Part shown: positions 35,201 through 44,361 of the stretch, one piece after another
Layout of the letters: every line of letters begins with the position of its first letter
How positions within the stretch are numbered: position 1 is the stretch's first letter
DNA from: Desulfopila aestuarii DSM 18488
GTDB taxonomy: Bacteria > Desulfobacterota > Desulfobulbia > Desulfobulbales > Desulfocapsaceae
Reading direction: 5' to 3'
DNA length: 64,000 nt
Assembly: GCF_900143695.1 (NCBI RefSeq)
Contig: NZ_FRFE01000002.1
Coordinates: 310,001-374,000, forward strand
Notes under the pieces: generated by a model
What the model was told of the DNA's origin: nothing
The model's input: only the letters and a program-made list of their open reading frames with translations
Database searches by the model: none
Program-made: the position numbers and the translations under genes

Positions 35201-35733
35201 TGCCACACAATCTGGGTGCGGGTAGTGGTATCCACACTGATAGCCTGTTCCACCAGATCGGGGCGTTGCAGATGGGTCACCTCCCGCTGCCACACTTCCA
35301 GGTAGGCAAGATGCGGTCCGCCATCCGGCAATAAAGCAGGATCAGGATGATACGGCTGTTGATCATAAGCAATGGGATCTTCGCCATACTCTTCGGCCAG
35401 CACCGGATCAAACGCCTGTGCGCCATCCGGATCACCGAAGTTTTCCGCTAGCAAGCCATCCACATACATACGGCCCTCGCCGATGGTAAAACTACCGCCG
35501 CTCACCTCGATAAGGAATCCATCGGGCGTAAGCGGCGAAACTACTGCCACACAGCCAATGCCGGGGGAGCCGGCAATACCGAAGGTATCTACGGTTTCCG
35601 CCCTGTTGCGCCGGTCAATGGCATCGGCCCATTCGTTCCAGTCTGCGTCGAGCTGCACCCTGCCCTGCTGCATTTTGACGCCGACATAGTTGTTTTTAGG
35701 ACCAAATCGATAACGACTATAATCACCACTCAT
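32287..35733 (-). CDS. eCIS fibre-like protein: DUF6519 domain plus long right-handed beta-helix
   Basis: This 1148-residue protein opens with a DUF6519-type domain (VKMQQGRVQLDADWNEWADA, about residues 19-38), found in proteins of phage-tail-like loci. From about residue 480 to 1100 it consists of repeated turns with N-x-I/N-R-I patterns (VVRDNHMRNMFVGIWV, IDSNRFHDFQIGVWLRG, VENNRIDGMGSGWFGVRV), the signature of parallel beta-helices of pectate-lyase and tailspike type. A tailspike-like adhesin or glycan-binding side fibre is the best reading. It starts after AAGGAGAAAACACCC and is separated from the next upstream gene by 216 bp. Confidence 0.8.
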   Translation of the reverse strand: MSGDYSRYRFGPKNNYVGVKMQQGRVQLDADWNEWADAIDRRNRAETVDTFGIAGSPGIGCVAVVSPLTPDGFLIEVSGGSFTIGEGRMYVDGLLAENFGDPDGAQAFDPVLAEEYGEDPIAYDQQPYHPDPALLPDGGPHLAYLEVWQREVTHLQRPDLVEQAISVDTTTRTQIVWQVRLLENISTGITCTSPDTDLEAAWDDLTSPSAGRLSSRDVEFTGGDDPCQLPPSGGYRGMENQLYRVEIHDGGDLGSATFKWSRDNASVAVSVTEVISASELKLASLGRDAVLRFNSGDWVEIVDDWRELSGDDADPMRRFGEMRKITVNDAKQTITFSPALPANLVPTDIGDDTLEKRHLRAIRWDQKGEVRDAEDNLLVDLDGAGSQGVIPVPAAGVWVHLENGVQIAFSRDPDGGEFRCNDFWNIAARASDSSLEKLTTAPPQGIHRHYARLALVTFPGDETDCREHWPPDFSGGCCDIVVNPGENIQDAIDALAETGGCVCLRTGVHEIAAPLEIYTSDIRFHGESPGAIVRDSSGLDYMLEIGCADQVVTRVEVESIRFETTVAAEESFLLYLHDCSEVLVTGCGLAVVGQQLSGHVGILMQDVADVVVRDNHMRNMFVGIWVFDFSDRLLIERNSISGMVYRLLDSTDSNLTFSFGLYGVRIDSDMDASCQIDSNRFHDFQIGVWLRGGARYSQVVNNEIRRTGEIVGLPVPTDTTALRVYLDDSVYAIMVDVEQCRVADNFIELPGALWGGIRAGADHTVVVDNVLHSASKPSPAAALPAGIYCLGPLAKNDGTGDYSRIDGNRLIGPSVGIVISRVNHVTVENNRIDGMGSGWFGVRVDDCNETRVCRNTIEEVYFGILHSTGEDNHVCGNSVQQCGMGITSLQEDLLKVSDNRISQCLMSGILLEIFASANLSNNLVSCCGYSGFTSLGITVFAEHLFAESDAMVRIEGNEILDTGIDPLTNTGRDMPAISIGVACPVCQINHNRTGYTSNGFEAQREHRALLLIGPMGFHYDLEKLAIELMFGSAVVTDNHFRGPGRSCLVEFRYWAINEWIEFCFEKVTFNNNVCDHLQTEPLEDGATIRLWGRNLIAMGNYVKAGYNVNSMSLGNRHRVALMGNITTGDFIRVGTTTPAPLTDFNIRS

Positions 35734-35949
35734 GGGTGTTTTCTCCTTCTCGTCTAGCGTTTGTGCTTCCTCGCTTGCAACTATTCAGCAGCACTCCATC
35801 TGTCAACTATCAGGCCGCCCAGCATACAGGTGTATAGCTAATCGACCTGCTTATTGATATCTGAAGCACTGATAAATAGTTACAAATCTGGGAAGAATGA
35901 GAGTCATTTGCCATTGGCTGAATAGTTCCCTCCCTTTTCCCTGCCTGCC

Positions 35950-37968
35950 TCAGCTGGAATAAAAAATGCCCGCTTCCAAACCGTAACGAAGATATTCATC
36001 CAGCCGTATCCGCAAATTGGTCTCCCGCTGTGGTTGATACAAGCCATGCAGGACGCCCATCTCACTCTCGTCATGGGCTCCCCGGCGAATTGTGTCAGGC
36101 GTTGCCTGACGGAGTTGGCAGTATCCGGGGTCACCATAACGAAGGGATGTGAAATGGGGCCGGGTCTGCAGATCCCCCTCTGTCGGCTGGCAGTGATAAC
36201 AGCGCGGAGTACGTGAACCTGATGGAACATAGGAAAAACGGATACACCCTTTCTGCCTTCGTTCCACCCATAGCGGTGCGCTCCAGGTATCTCCCGTTGC
36301 AGCCAGCCAGGCAACAAACAGGCAGTCACTGGCCATCGTCACCTGCCGGGTGTGGATCTTGCCGATAATGGTACAGTTCTCAAGCCTCATGATACCGCCG
36401 ACAGAGAGATCATCGCCACCCGGACCACGATAGGCTACCAGTTCCGGATCCGTGGCATCCACAATACATTCCCGCAAGGTCACCTTGCTGTCGGCCACGA
36501 TATGCAATGGCCCGGTAATGCAGCGTTCAAGGGTGATTTCGGTAAAAGAATGCGCCACAGAGAGTGCTGCACCAGCGCCCGGAACCAGGGTACAGTCCCG
36601 GAGGACCAGGTAGCGTGGCTCATCGTCGCCGAAGTCAGGCAAATTCAGCATACCTCCTGATATGACGAGGCCATCAAGGACCAGGGTGGCTTCGCCTCCC
36701 AGCTGCAGGCTGATGTCGCCAATCGCCTGCAGAAATGGTCGGGCACCATTTGCCCCGCGAAGGGTGACACTGGCTCGGGAATCAACGGCAATTACCGGTG
36801 TCTCTTCATACCTATAGCTATCGGTGATCTCAACGATTCCGCCGCTCTTGACAAGATTAAGGGCAGGCTGCAGCAGCGCGCCGCCACTGACGCGTTGATC
36901 CACCGTCACTATTTCGGCAGTACCTCGCTCGTATTCACCGCCGCCGATAGCAATGGAAAAGCCATAATGAAAGCTTACCAGTACCGGAGTCGCAGGTGGA
37001 TCGCCAAAGGCGATACGTCCCAACTCCGGATCTATGGCAACCTTCGTGGAACCGGCGGCAGGCTGACAGGCCCAGCCGATTACTGTACCGCCGCCATCTT
37101 CCACATCACTGAGATCGCAGATACAGATATCTTCGCTGGAAATCAGCTGCGGCGGATCAGCCCCGGCCCGCTCCAGCACCAAACTTTTGTCCGGGCCATA
37201 ATAGTCTGCCAGGTGCGTCTTGATCCAGCGCTTCGTCAGTGGCTGGGGAACGTTGCCGGGCTCGGCAAGATGGCTGATCTCCTCCTCGGTTTCAGGCGCA
37301 TTGTACAACACCATGTCGACTCCAAGCGGATTACAACGGACCAGTGCACCACCACCCAGAGCGGGGTCGGCCACTACAGGGGAACGGGTCAATGGAAAAG
37401 CGCGGATTCGAAAGAGAAAAAGACCAACATTGGGGATGTTGTAGCGGCCTGCCCCGCTTGCTATGCGCCGCACCTCGACACTGTGGGCCACAGTATCAAA
37501 CGGGGTGTCGAGCCATTTCAATCGCTGCCACTGACGCAGGTCCGGGCTGTAATGCGCCTTTAAGCGATGGTGGTTCATATGCTGGGTCCAACCCAGCAGC
37601 TGAAAGAACTCCACCACCCTGGCCGGCCAGCCGGTGACATCCCTTGCCACCTGCTCCAGCATTGAGGCTGTGCCCTTGCGACGTCGATACCGGATGGTAT
37701 TGGCAACATCCGCCCGAGGAGAGGCCACCCCCGGCACCACCCCGTGCAGGGTATGATAGCCGATCAGGTCACCGATGTAGGGGGCAACCCACTCGGCACA
37801 GGTCTCAATGAACTGATCATCGTAGAGCTGCTCAAGGTTCTCCTCCATGGCTGCCAGCTGTTCGGCTACAACGCTCAACAACTCACGCAGAGGATAGCCC
37901 TGCTCAGCATCACGGATACGATGAATGGCAGGCAAGCGTTGATATAGCAGGTCGACAATTCTGCTCAT
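35950..37968 (-). CDS. Phage tail protein I (gpI)-like baseplate protein with beta-rich C-terminus
   Basis: The N-terminal 130 residues match gpI-like tail proteins of eCIS loci (LYQRLPAIHRIRDAE, FIETCAEWVAPYIGDLIGY, RYRRRKGTASMLEQVARDVT). The rest of the 672 residues is beta-rich, with helix-like turns around 390-560 (ASVTLRGANG, LVLRDCTLVPG, VTLRECIVDAT), and a CYHC segment near 590. In related particles gpI-type proteins complete the baseplate and connect it to fibres. Its start overlaps the upstream stop codon by ATGA. Confidence 0.82.
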   Translation of the reverse strand: MSRIVDLLYQRLPAIHRIRDAEQGYPLRELLSVVAEQLAAMEENLEQLYDDQFIETCAEWVAPYIGDLIGYHTLHGVVPGVASPRADVANTIRYRRRKGTASMLEQVARDVTGWPARVVEFFQLLGWTQHMNHHRLKAHYSPDLRQWQRLKWLDTPFDTVAHSVEVRRIASGAGRYNIPNVGLFLFRIRAFPLTRSPVVADPALGGGALVRCNPLGVDMVLYNAPETEEEISHLAEPGNVPQPLTKRWIKTHLADYYGPDKSLVLERAGADPPQLISSEDICICDLSDVEDGGGTVIGWACQPAAGSTKVAIDPELGRIAFGDPPATPVLVSFHYGFSIAIGGGEYERGTAEIVTVDQRVSGGALLQPALNLVKSGGIVEITDSYRYEETPVIAVDSRASVTLRGANGARPFLQAIGDISLQLGGEATLVLDGLVISGGMLNLPDFGDDEPRYLVLRDCTLVPGAGAALSVAHSFTEITLERCITGPLHIVADSKVTLRECIVDATDPELVAYRGPGGDDLSVGGIMRLENCTIIGKIHTRQVTMASDCLFVAWLAATGDTWSAPLWVERRQKGCIRFSYVPSGSRTPRCYHCQPTEGDLQTRPHFTSLRYGDPGYCQLRQATPDTIRRGAHDESEMGVLHGLYQPQRETNLRIRLDEYLRYGLEAGIFYSS

Positions 37969-40928
37969 AGCATCTCCTCAAGATAGTCGAGCGGGCCTGG
38001 ATCAAGCAGCAGCAACTCGGCCGCCACCCCGTTACCGTCACTGCCCGCGAAGGCAGGTTCCGGAACCAGCCTGCTTTCCAGTGCCCAGTCGGTTCCAAGG
38101 TAAAGGCGATCGACATCCACGCCTTCCACCCCCTCTACCTTCTGGGCAATAGTAATAATCTCAGAACGGGCAACACTCTGGCCAAACTCACGCACATCAA
38201 AGGAAAAGGCGTTTCGCAGTGCTGCCTCCACATCAGACAGGACACGCTCTATTACATGATCGGGATGACGCTTGATGCGCAATGCCAGCTTAAAATAGGC
38301 CTGGTTATACGCTGCAACCGTACAGGCAACGAATGGATCACTGTTTTTTTTCAGTGAGTTGAGCAGACTCGTGAGGGTTGGCCCACCACTTACCGGCTGC
38401 ACCGCATTCTTGCCCGCCACCGTTATGAAGATGGTGCGGTTATCCCTGAGGTTCAGGACATCTGCCCTGGCCTTGGCAATACCGGTATAGGCACGGGCGT
38501 AATCTTCATAGTCTTGTAGTGAAACAGCGCGCCCAAGGGTTCGCACCCCGAGAGGCATGTTGCGGCGACCATCCTCTACCGATTCAGCATCGACGCCACC
38601 GGTGGCATCCAGCGGATTGGACACTTCTTTTAGCCCAAGCGGTCGAGTGAGCAGCTGTCTCAGCTGTCCTGCCTTCAAGTTGCCGGTGCTACCGATGCCT
38701 TTACGGTAGATGCCCAGCACATTCTCCTGGCCGGTCGAGAGACGAGCCCCCCGCTTGCCATCTCCAAACTGGATTTCACCACCACCATTTCCATCCACCC
38801 GGACCACATAGCTGCGATCATCCGGCTCGGCGCCATAGAGAGAAGAGACCTCATGCCAGGCGATATCATTCACCCGCACTTCAAGAGCAGTCTCGGCACC
38901 ACTCTCGTTGTCGGCACGGACAAAGGTCAGGGGCGCATGTTTCAGGGCAAAGCGCTGATGGGCGGTCTGTGCTGCACCGCTCCCCAGAATCTGATGCACG
39001 GTTTCGCCGTGAGTGGCAACAACCACATTGGCATAGACCTTCACCGTTTGTCGTTTGTACGTCTGCTTCAGCTGGCTGGTGAAGTAGAGTTTTGTCGCCG
39101 ATCCATCCGGCTCACTCTTTGAGACGGTTAACACTTCGCAGTTCGTTGCTCCGGCGACGGTCTCACCGCAGAGTAGCAGTTTGTGCTCAGGCAGGATTCC
39201 CTCAACCTTCTTATCGACAGCAAGAGACCAACCCGAAACGTTATTGACTATAGGGGTATTGGCCAGAGTAAGTTTCTCGCTCTGTGCAAAAACAGCTGTC
39301 TCACGCACCTGATCGTTGAACAGCTCCAGCAGATTCTCGCCTTTCACCTGCAAACGGGTCGTTTTTCCAGTCAGGCTGAAACTTGCCCGGGAATCCTCTC
39401 CCGCAGAGGTAACGCTGTACAGCTCCTGATATTCCGGAATGGATAACACCAGCCAGCTACCTGGAACGATTCCCGGATAAACGGCATCGAGATGGAGCGT
39501 ATGGATATTACGTGGATACAGCCGCTCTTGCGGGATGATCTGCTTGCTCTGCCCCGGATAGGCCCAGTACAACTTGATGACTGCGTTCACTCCATTTTCA
39601 TAAAATTCCAACCTGATGTTAACTTTCTCTTTTTCGTTAAGATAGATGGTACCGCTGTCCTCTTTGAGAGCATGAACGGACCATTCATTGATGATCAGCT
39701 GGTCATCGACCCACAGCCGCACACCATCGTCGGATCGGGTGTAGAAGGTGTAACTCCCGGTCACAGGCGCTTGAACCCAGCCGGACCATCGTACCGAAAA
39801 GGTATCAGCACCAATCGACGGATCGGGCGCCCCTGTTCCCCAGTCAAAGTTCACGGTGGGGTCAATACGCGTGAGTTTCCGTTTGGTCAGCTCTTTGGTG
39901 TCAAAATATTCTGCATAGAGACCTTTTCCGGAAGCCGTCCTGACAGGCGGATCTGAAATATCGGCAATGGTAAAACCTGGCCAGTCGGTAGCGGGAATGT
40001 CGGTAGCGTCATCGGCGTCCATGCCCAGATAACCGCGTTGCATTTGCTCGGACATGATGCGCCAGTCGGGTGCATTATAGCCAAAAAGCGAGGCCCGCTG
40101 CCGCAACGCAAAGACATCGGGGTTTCCAGCAGGATCAACATTTGGGAACACCGATCCCAGACCGCGTTCCAGTATCACTTTGGTTGTACCTTCAGCACTG
40201 TCGACCTTGAGACTGCTGATCCTGCGAAAATCCCAGCGCTCGCTCCCGGACTCTTTTTCACGCTCGCTGCCGACAAAGAGTAACGCATCACCTGCCTTCA
40301 GCTGCGTTGCGGTGCCTTGCAGATAAATGGTTTTGGTTCCAAAGACAGGAACCTTCATCTCACTCATCCGTGGTTGCAGGATGTTCCATTCCGGTCGTGC
40401 TTCTATCTTTTCGACGGTTTCGAAGGTCTCTGGTTTTTCATCCTGCCCAGGCACACTCTGCACCTTGATTCCGGCTGCAAGCTGGACCTGTTTCGGGGCA
40501 CCTTCCGCTGTTTCAACCATAAAGGCCAGATAGGTTTCGGCTGCAACCCCGGGGTTCAGACGATAGCCGATCAGACGGGCCAGCTCTTGCATGGACAACC
40601 GTTCACCCGCTGTCCGCAGATAGGATTCGTTGGCAATACGTTCCTGGTAAAACGAGAGGACATCGGCCATGCAGGCATAGGCATCAAGCAGGGCGATCGA
40701 AAAATCGTCACGATCGCGGGTTCGCAGTTTCGCCAGAGCCGGATAGTCCTTCGCCGACAGGCGTGCGAGAAGGGTCGCCAGAACGCTGCCATGATTGCCA
40801 ATGCGGTACGCGACGGCCGTAAGACCAGGTCGATTGTAAACACGAGCAGGAGACTGACTACCGACACCTTCACAACAACCGCAGGCATTCTGTGACGACG
40901 GGTGGTCTGTAAAATCGCTTTTGCTCAT
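37965..40928 (-). CDS. gpJ-like baseplate wedge protein with inserted PA14 domain
   Basis: The 987-residue protein has baseplate-J characteristics at both ends: SIALLDAYACMADVLSFYQERIANESYL (in two parts around residue 90) and, towards the C-terminus, EIQFGDGKRGARLSTG and LGRAVSLQDYEDYARAYTGI. Between them, residues about 335-472 form a PA14 domain (GLYAEYFDT, VRWSGWVQAPVTGSYTFYT, SDDGVRLWVDDQLIINEW, KLYWAYPG). PA14 domains usually bind glycans. The insertion would display a binding module on the baseplate. The gene is coupled to both neighbours by ATGA overlaps. Confidence 0.88.
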   Translation of the reverse strand: MSKSDFTDHPSSQNACGCCEGVGSQSPARVYNRPGLTAVAYRIGNHGSVLATLLARLSAKDYPALAKLRTRDRDDFSIALLDAYACMADVLSFYQERIANESYLRTAGERLSMQELARLIGYRLNPGVAAETYLAFMVETAEGAPKQVQLAAGIKVQSVPGQDEKPETFETVEKIEARPEWNILQPRMSEMKVPVFGTKTIYLQGTATQLKAGDALLFVGSEREKESGSERWDFRRISSLKVDSAEGTTKVILERGLGSVFPNVDPAGNPDVFALRQRASLFGYNAPDWRIMSEQMQRGYLGMDADDATDIPATDWPGFTIADISDPPVRTASGKGLYAEYFDTKELTKRKLTRIDPTVNFDWGTGAPDPSIGADTFSVRWSGWVQAPVTGSYTFYTRSDDGVRLWVDDQLIINEWSVHALKEDSGTIYLNEKEKVNIRLEFYENGVNAVIKLYWAYPGQSKQIIPQERLYPRNIHTLHLDAVYPGIVPGSWLVLSIPEYQELYSVTSAGEDSRASFSLTGKTTRLQVKGENLLELFNDQVRETAVFAQSEKLTLANTPIVNNVSGWSLAVDKKVEGILPEHKLLLCGETVAGATNCEVLTVSKSEPDGSATKLYFTSQLKQTYKRQTVKVYANVVVATHGETVHQILGSGAAQTAHQRFALKHAPLTFVRADNESGAETALEVRVNDIAWHEVSSLYGAEPDDRSYVVRVDGNGGGEIQFGDGKRGARLSTGQENVLGIYRKGIGSTGNLKAGQLRQLLTRPLGLKEVSNPLDATGGVDAESVEDGRRNMPLGVRTLGRAVSLQDYEDYARAYTGIAKARADVLNLRDNRTIFITVAGKNAVQPVSGGPTLTSLLNSLKKNSDPFVACTVAAYNQAYFKLALRIKRHPDHVIERVLSDVEAALRNAFSFDVREFGQSVARSEIITIAQKVEGVEGVDVDRLYLGTDWALESRLVPEPAFAGSDGNGVAAELLLLDPGPLDYLEEML

Positions 40929-43669
40929 TTGCCACCTCCTACTTCAATGTGCACCACTCCACGTTCCGGAAAGTTCGGATCGTTATCGAGCCTGGCAATC
41001 TCGAGTCGACCGAGTTTCAGCACACCATCATCGAGAGGCTGTCTGTCATCCACCATTCTCAGCCGCTGAAAACGATCGATAACCACCGAGGCCACTCCCT
41101 GGACCGACTGGGCGGCGGCATAGAGTCTGCTGAGATACACCGGCTGGCCGAAGGTAAAATTATCCGGATGAAAAAGTGCCGGCCGGCCATCCTCCAGCCA
41201 GCCCTTACTGAAAATGCGCATCAGGGCTGCACGGACATCGGAGCGGAAATACTCAGGCTTCACACAGACAGTCATGGCCAATTCCAACGGCACGTAACGG
41301 GGACCGTCGACCTCCAGGTCATAGCCTGCCATACGATACCGTTCAACGTGATCGAGAATCTCATCTTCAAACTGATCATCCACAGCTTTTCCGCCCTTAC
41401 GGTCAGCAGTGATGAAGACCGTGTGCCAACTCCCCGTCCAGCGGAAAGTGGCGGCAGCTTTCTGGACATCGCTCGGGTGCGCAGCTATCTCAGCGTAATC
41501 GGCCGGGGTAACCGCCCGCTCCTGGGTGCGGAAGGCCTCAGGGACATCGCGCCTTATCTGCTCGGCACTTTCAGGATCGACCCCACCCCGGGCGGGCATG
41601 GGATTACTCACCCGCAGCAGACGACCATCGTGAGTAACGATATGGGCAATGGATTCCAAACCCACATTGCCCGATATACCGTTGCCGATACGGTAATCCG
41701 CACTGAACTCGGTGTCGCTTTCGGGTCGTCGTCCATGGTAATCATCACCAAAACGGATAAAGGAAGTCCTGTCATGTTCGGTTTCAACGACAAACTCCCG
41801 TGCCTCACCGTTACTCGCCAGCAGATCCTGCCGGGGATGCCAGGTATCTGTCTGGTCGATATAATAACTGGAAAGGGTGACTTGGGGCCGTGCCCTGCGC
41901 GGATCTTCCGCAAGCAGACGGGTAACGGCCAACCCATTGCTATAAACCTGCAGCCGCCCCAGTTCAAATACGAGCCGATAACTACTGCGGCCATCGGCAA
42001 CGGACCAACAACCATCCCCTCCCTGTATCAACACAGTTCCGCTGAAATGTATCCCCTGGCCTTGCAAAGCCGCCTGCACATCGGCAGAGTAATTCAGCCC
42101 CTCCAAATCAGCCAGGATGGCCGGGGTGGTCTCCATGGCAAAGTAATGACTACGTTGCAAAGGCAGTGCATGGGCTAATGGTCCCTCAGCGAGAAGCGGC
42201 CGAAAGCGGGGGGGGATATAGGCAGGAGACAAACGGTCGCAATTCAATGTTGTGTTCAAGGCGGCTCCGGCAAGGGTGCCACGGGGGACAACTCCCAGAG
42301 GTTCACTTTTGATGCTACGGCCATGATCTGCCAGGACCACATTACCGTAAACGACACTCACTCGATCAAGATACTGCTCGCCATGGACCTTGTCGGTTAT
42401 GGTCGAAATACACAGGGTAAAGGGTAGAGCATCGGCCTCTTCCCACTGAATTTCAGTGACAGGGACGGGATGAGTATCCGGTGGCTCGAGAAACAGTCCG
42501 CCTGAGGGATCTTCAGACGGCTGCACATGCGTTAGGCGCACACCATGCCGATGGCTGCGGTCGGCATCTTCTGAAAAACCTGTTCGTGGCCCGAACTGCT
42601 CGGCCAGGATAACTACATCACCCGCCTTAAGGTGCGGGTAACGGCCTCTTAAGGTCGCTGCTGTCGCCCCTTTGGAAAGGCAACACTCGCGTTCTCCCCA
42701 GGAATAGAGCTCCATCTCTTCATGCGGCTGGTACAGCAGACTGTCTTCGACTGTCTCAAACACTTCCGCTCCGGCCGCAAGAGCATCCAGCCAATCATCC
42801 CCACCAGGAGCAATGCGGTTGGCTATATTGGCAGTGCGAGTCAGCATGGCCGTAGCACGAGGCAGCATCACCGCATCATCGTTTACAAATACGCGCACCA
42901 GGCAACGGGCGTTACAACCTTCATGAACCTTATAATCCATTAATCGGGCATGCCGTTTAAGGGACGTACGGCGCCGGGCCGTTCCCAGATATGCCTCGGT
43001 GGCAACAGCATCCTGCTGATATGAGAGATGGTCACCGGTATAGGCCAACAACTCCACCAGGGCAACACCGAGATCCGCACTGCTACGGCTCTGCCATTCG
43101 GGCAGAAGAACACGCATACGGTCAAGCATCAGGCGGCGAAAGCTTCTATAATCCCTGGCCATATAATCAAGCAACGGAGCAGATGATGGCGAAGAGGCAC
43201 AGGCTGTCTGTTCGGCGCAATCAAAATCAGCCTCGCACTGTACCTTGAAGGAGAATTGCAATGAGGTAAGGCGTGGGTCAAAACCTGCCGGTGGAGTATC
43301 GTCCCCCGGGGCGCTGACCAACCGCAGGGTGTAGAAGGAAAAATCCCCATAAAAGCGGGTGCGAATCACCAGAAAATGGCCTGGTGGATCAAGTTCTTCA
43401 ACCAACTCGGGCGGCTCGCCTGCCGGAAGAGCGGTTGCCGGAGCGAGCCAGTCGACGGCAACCGACTCGATCCTCTCGCCGCCATCAATGACAATATTCG
43501 TTACCGCCAGCACAGGGGGCGGCTGAAGGAATTTCAGGAACAGGGTGCGTTGACGAATGGGATCGCCGGCTATGCCACTGTCATCCACTTCAACATAATC
43601 AAGGCCGTTTAATACGCCATTGAGCTTGACTACTTCCCGGCGTCGTTCATCACAGCAGAAATACCTCAT
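40925..43669 (-). CDS. gpJ-like baseplate wedge protein (Afp11-like)
   Basis: The 914-residue protein carries the eCIS putative baseplate assembly features: LLDYMARDYRSFRRLMLDRM, DLGVALVELLAYTGDHLSYQQDAVATEAYLGTA (about residues 200-232, shown by parts), FIRFGDDYHGRRP, and AVTPADYAEIAAHPSDVQKA. It is a paralogue of the next downstream baseplate protein but lacks the PA14 insertion. It should form wedges between the hub and gp25. ATGA overlaps join it to both neighbours. Confidence 0.88.
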   Translation of the reverse strand: MRYFCCDERRREVVKLNGVLNGLDYVEVDDSGIAGDPIRQRTLFLKFLQPPPVLAVTNIVIDGGERIESVAVDWLAPATALPAGEPPELVEELDPPGHFLVIRTRFYGDFSFYTLRLVSAPGDDTPPAGFDPRLTSLQFSFKVQCEADFDCAEQTACASSPSSAPLLDYMARDYRSFRRLMLDRMRVLLPEWQSRSSADLGVALVELLAYTGDHLSYQQDAVATEAYLGTARRRTSLKRHARLMDYKVHEGCNARCLVRVFVNDDAVMLPRATAMLTRTANIANRIAPGGDDWLDALAAGAEVFETVEDSLLYQPHEEMELYSWGERECCLSKGATAATLRGRYPHLKAGDVVILAEQFGPRTGFSEDADRSHRHGVRLTHVQPSEDPSGGLFLEPPDTHPVPVTEIQWEEADALPFTLCISTITDKVHGEQYLDRVSVVYGNVVLADHGRSIKSEPLGVVPRGTLAGAALNTTLNCDRLSPAYIPPRFRPLLAEGPLAHALPLQRSHYFAMETTPAILADLEGLNYSADVQAALQGQGIHFSGTVLIQGGDGCWSVADGRSSYRLVFELGRLQVYSNGLAVTRLLAEDPRRARPQVTLSSYYIDQTDTWHPRQDLLASNGEAREFVVETEHDRTSFIRFGDDYHGRRPESDTEFSADYRIGNGISGNVGLESIAHIVTHDGRLLRVSNPMPARGGVDPESAEQIRRDVPEAFRTQERAVTPADYAEIAAHPSDVQKAAATFRWTGSWHTVFITADRKGGKAVDDQFEDEILDHVERYRMAGYDLEVDGPRYVPLELAMTVCVKPEYFRSDVRAALMRIFSKGWLEDGRPALFHPDNFTFGQPVYLSRLYAAAQSVQGVASVVIDRFQRLRMVDDRQPLDDGVLKLGRLEIARLDNDPNFPERGVVHIEVGGGK

Positions 43670-44034
43670 GGCGAATCCCCCGAAACCGTGACCTCGACCC
43701 TGACCCGGCTCTGACTGCGCCGAACAATGTAGACCACAGTTACCAGCAAGGCACTCTCAAGGACCTCGACATCCACCGCCTCGACCGTGATCAGCTCAGC
43801 CAGCCACTGCTGCAGAGAGCTTTGCACCAGATACTGGGTGGCAGTGGCCACTTCAGGGCTCGCCGCGCCAAAGACCAGCTCCCGGACACCACAGCCAAAG
43901 GTCGGACGCATCACCCGCTCTCCCGGCGTGGTCAGCAGCACCTGCTCAATCAGCTCACGGATATATTCATCCTCACGACTCTGGCCGGTACGGCCACGGC
44001 CGTCAAACTGTAAGGGGTAATCGATTCGCATCAT
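43666..44034 (-). CDS. gp25/GPW-family baseplate protein
   Basis: The 122-residue protein has the gp25 lysozyme-like fold: YPLQFDGRGRTGQ, EYIRELIEQVLLTTPGERVM and RPTFGCGVRELVFG, where the central EEQ-like helix and the GERVMRPxFG turn are conserved in gp25 and TssE. It links the sheath start to the baseplate wedges. The ATG at 44034 overlaps the upstream TGA; a second ATG follows directly at 44031. A longer frame up to 44208 runs through the PAAR gene and is not real. Confidence 0.9.
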   Translation of the reverse strand: MMRIDYPLQFDGRGRTGQSREDEYIRELIEQVLLTTPGERVMRPTFGCGVRELVFGAASPEVATATQYLVQSSLQQWLAELITVEAVDVEVLESALLVTVVYIVRRSQSRVRVEVTVSGDSP

Positions 44035-44348
44035 GTTGCCAATACCCTTGTCTGCGCTACCAGCGGCAGCAACCCTGTACCGGTAGGAGTGCAAACCGCC
44101 TGGCTGGTTTGGATGATTACCGGCGCTCCACCTGCCATAACACGCACGGCCCCTGTCACCCACTGGGCCGTGGCACAGGGTGGCGCACCGGTGCCGGTCA
44201 GGGCGCAACCGGTCACCGCATAGGGCGTGGAAAGCGTCACCACTGGCTGACCGCTGACCATAACCCGCGGGAAAGGGGTTAGTGGCTGGGCGGGGCCAGC
44301 ATGCATGCAGGTGATGACAGCACCGAGATGAAGGATTGGGGCAGGCAT
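44031..44348 (-). CDS. PAAR-like spike tip protein
   Basis: The 105-residue protein is glycine-, proline- and threonine-rich with short beta repeats (ILHLGAVITCMHAGPAQPL, VMVSGQPVVTLSTPYAVTGC, VMAGGAPVIIQTSQAVC), as in PAAR-type cone proteins that cap the VgrG spike. Three His/Cys groups could hold the tip metal. It follows the gp5-like gene by 13 bp with an AGGAGG site. The position between the hub and gp25 is normal for the eCIS spike. Confidence 0.75.
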   Translation of the reverse strand: MPAPILHLGAVITCMHAGPAQPLTPFPRVMVSGQPVVTLSTPYAVTGCALTGTGAPPCATAQWVTGAVRVMAGGAPVIIQTSQAVCTPTGTGLLPLVAQTRVLAT

Positions 44349-44361
44349 GGAGAACCTCCTC

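Noticed and set aside
40949-42178. Plus-strand open frame of 409 codons
   Set aside because: Antisense to the gpJ-like baseplate gene, with no ribosome site and no recognisable motifs.
44035-44208. N-terminal extension of gp25 up to 44208
   Set aside because: It runs out of frame through the PAAR-like gene; the gp25 homology begins at MRIDYPLQF and an ATGA overlap marks the start.
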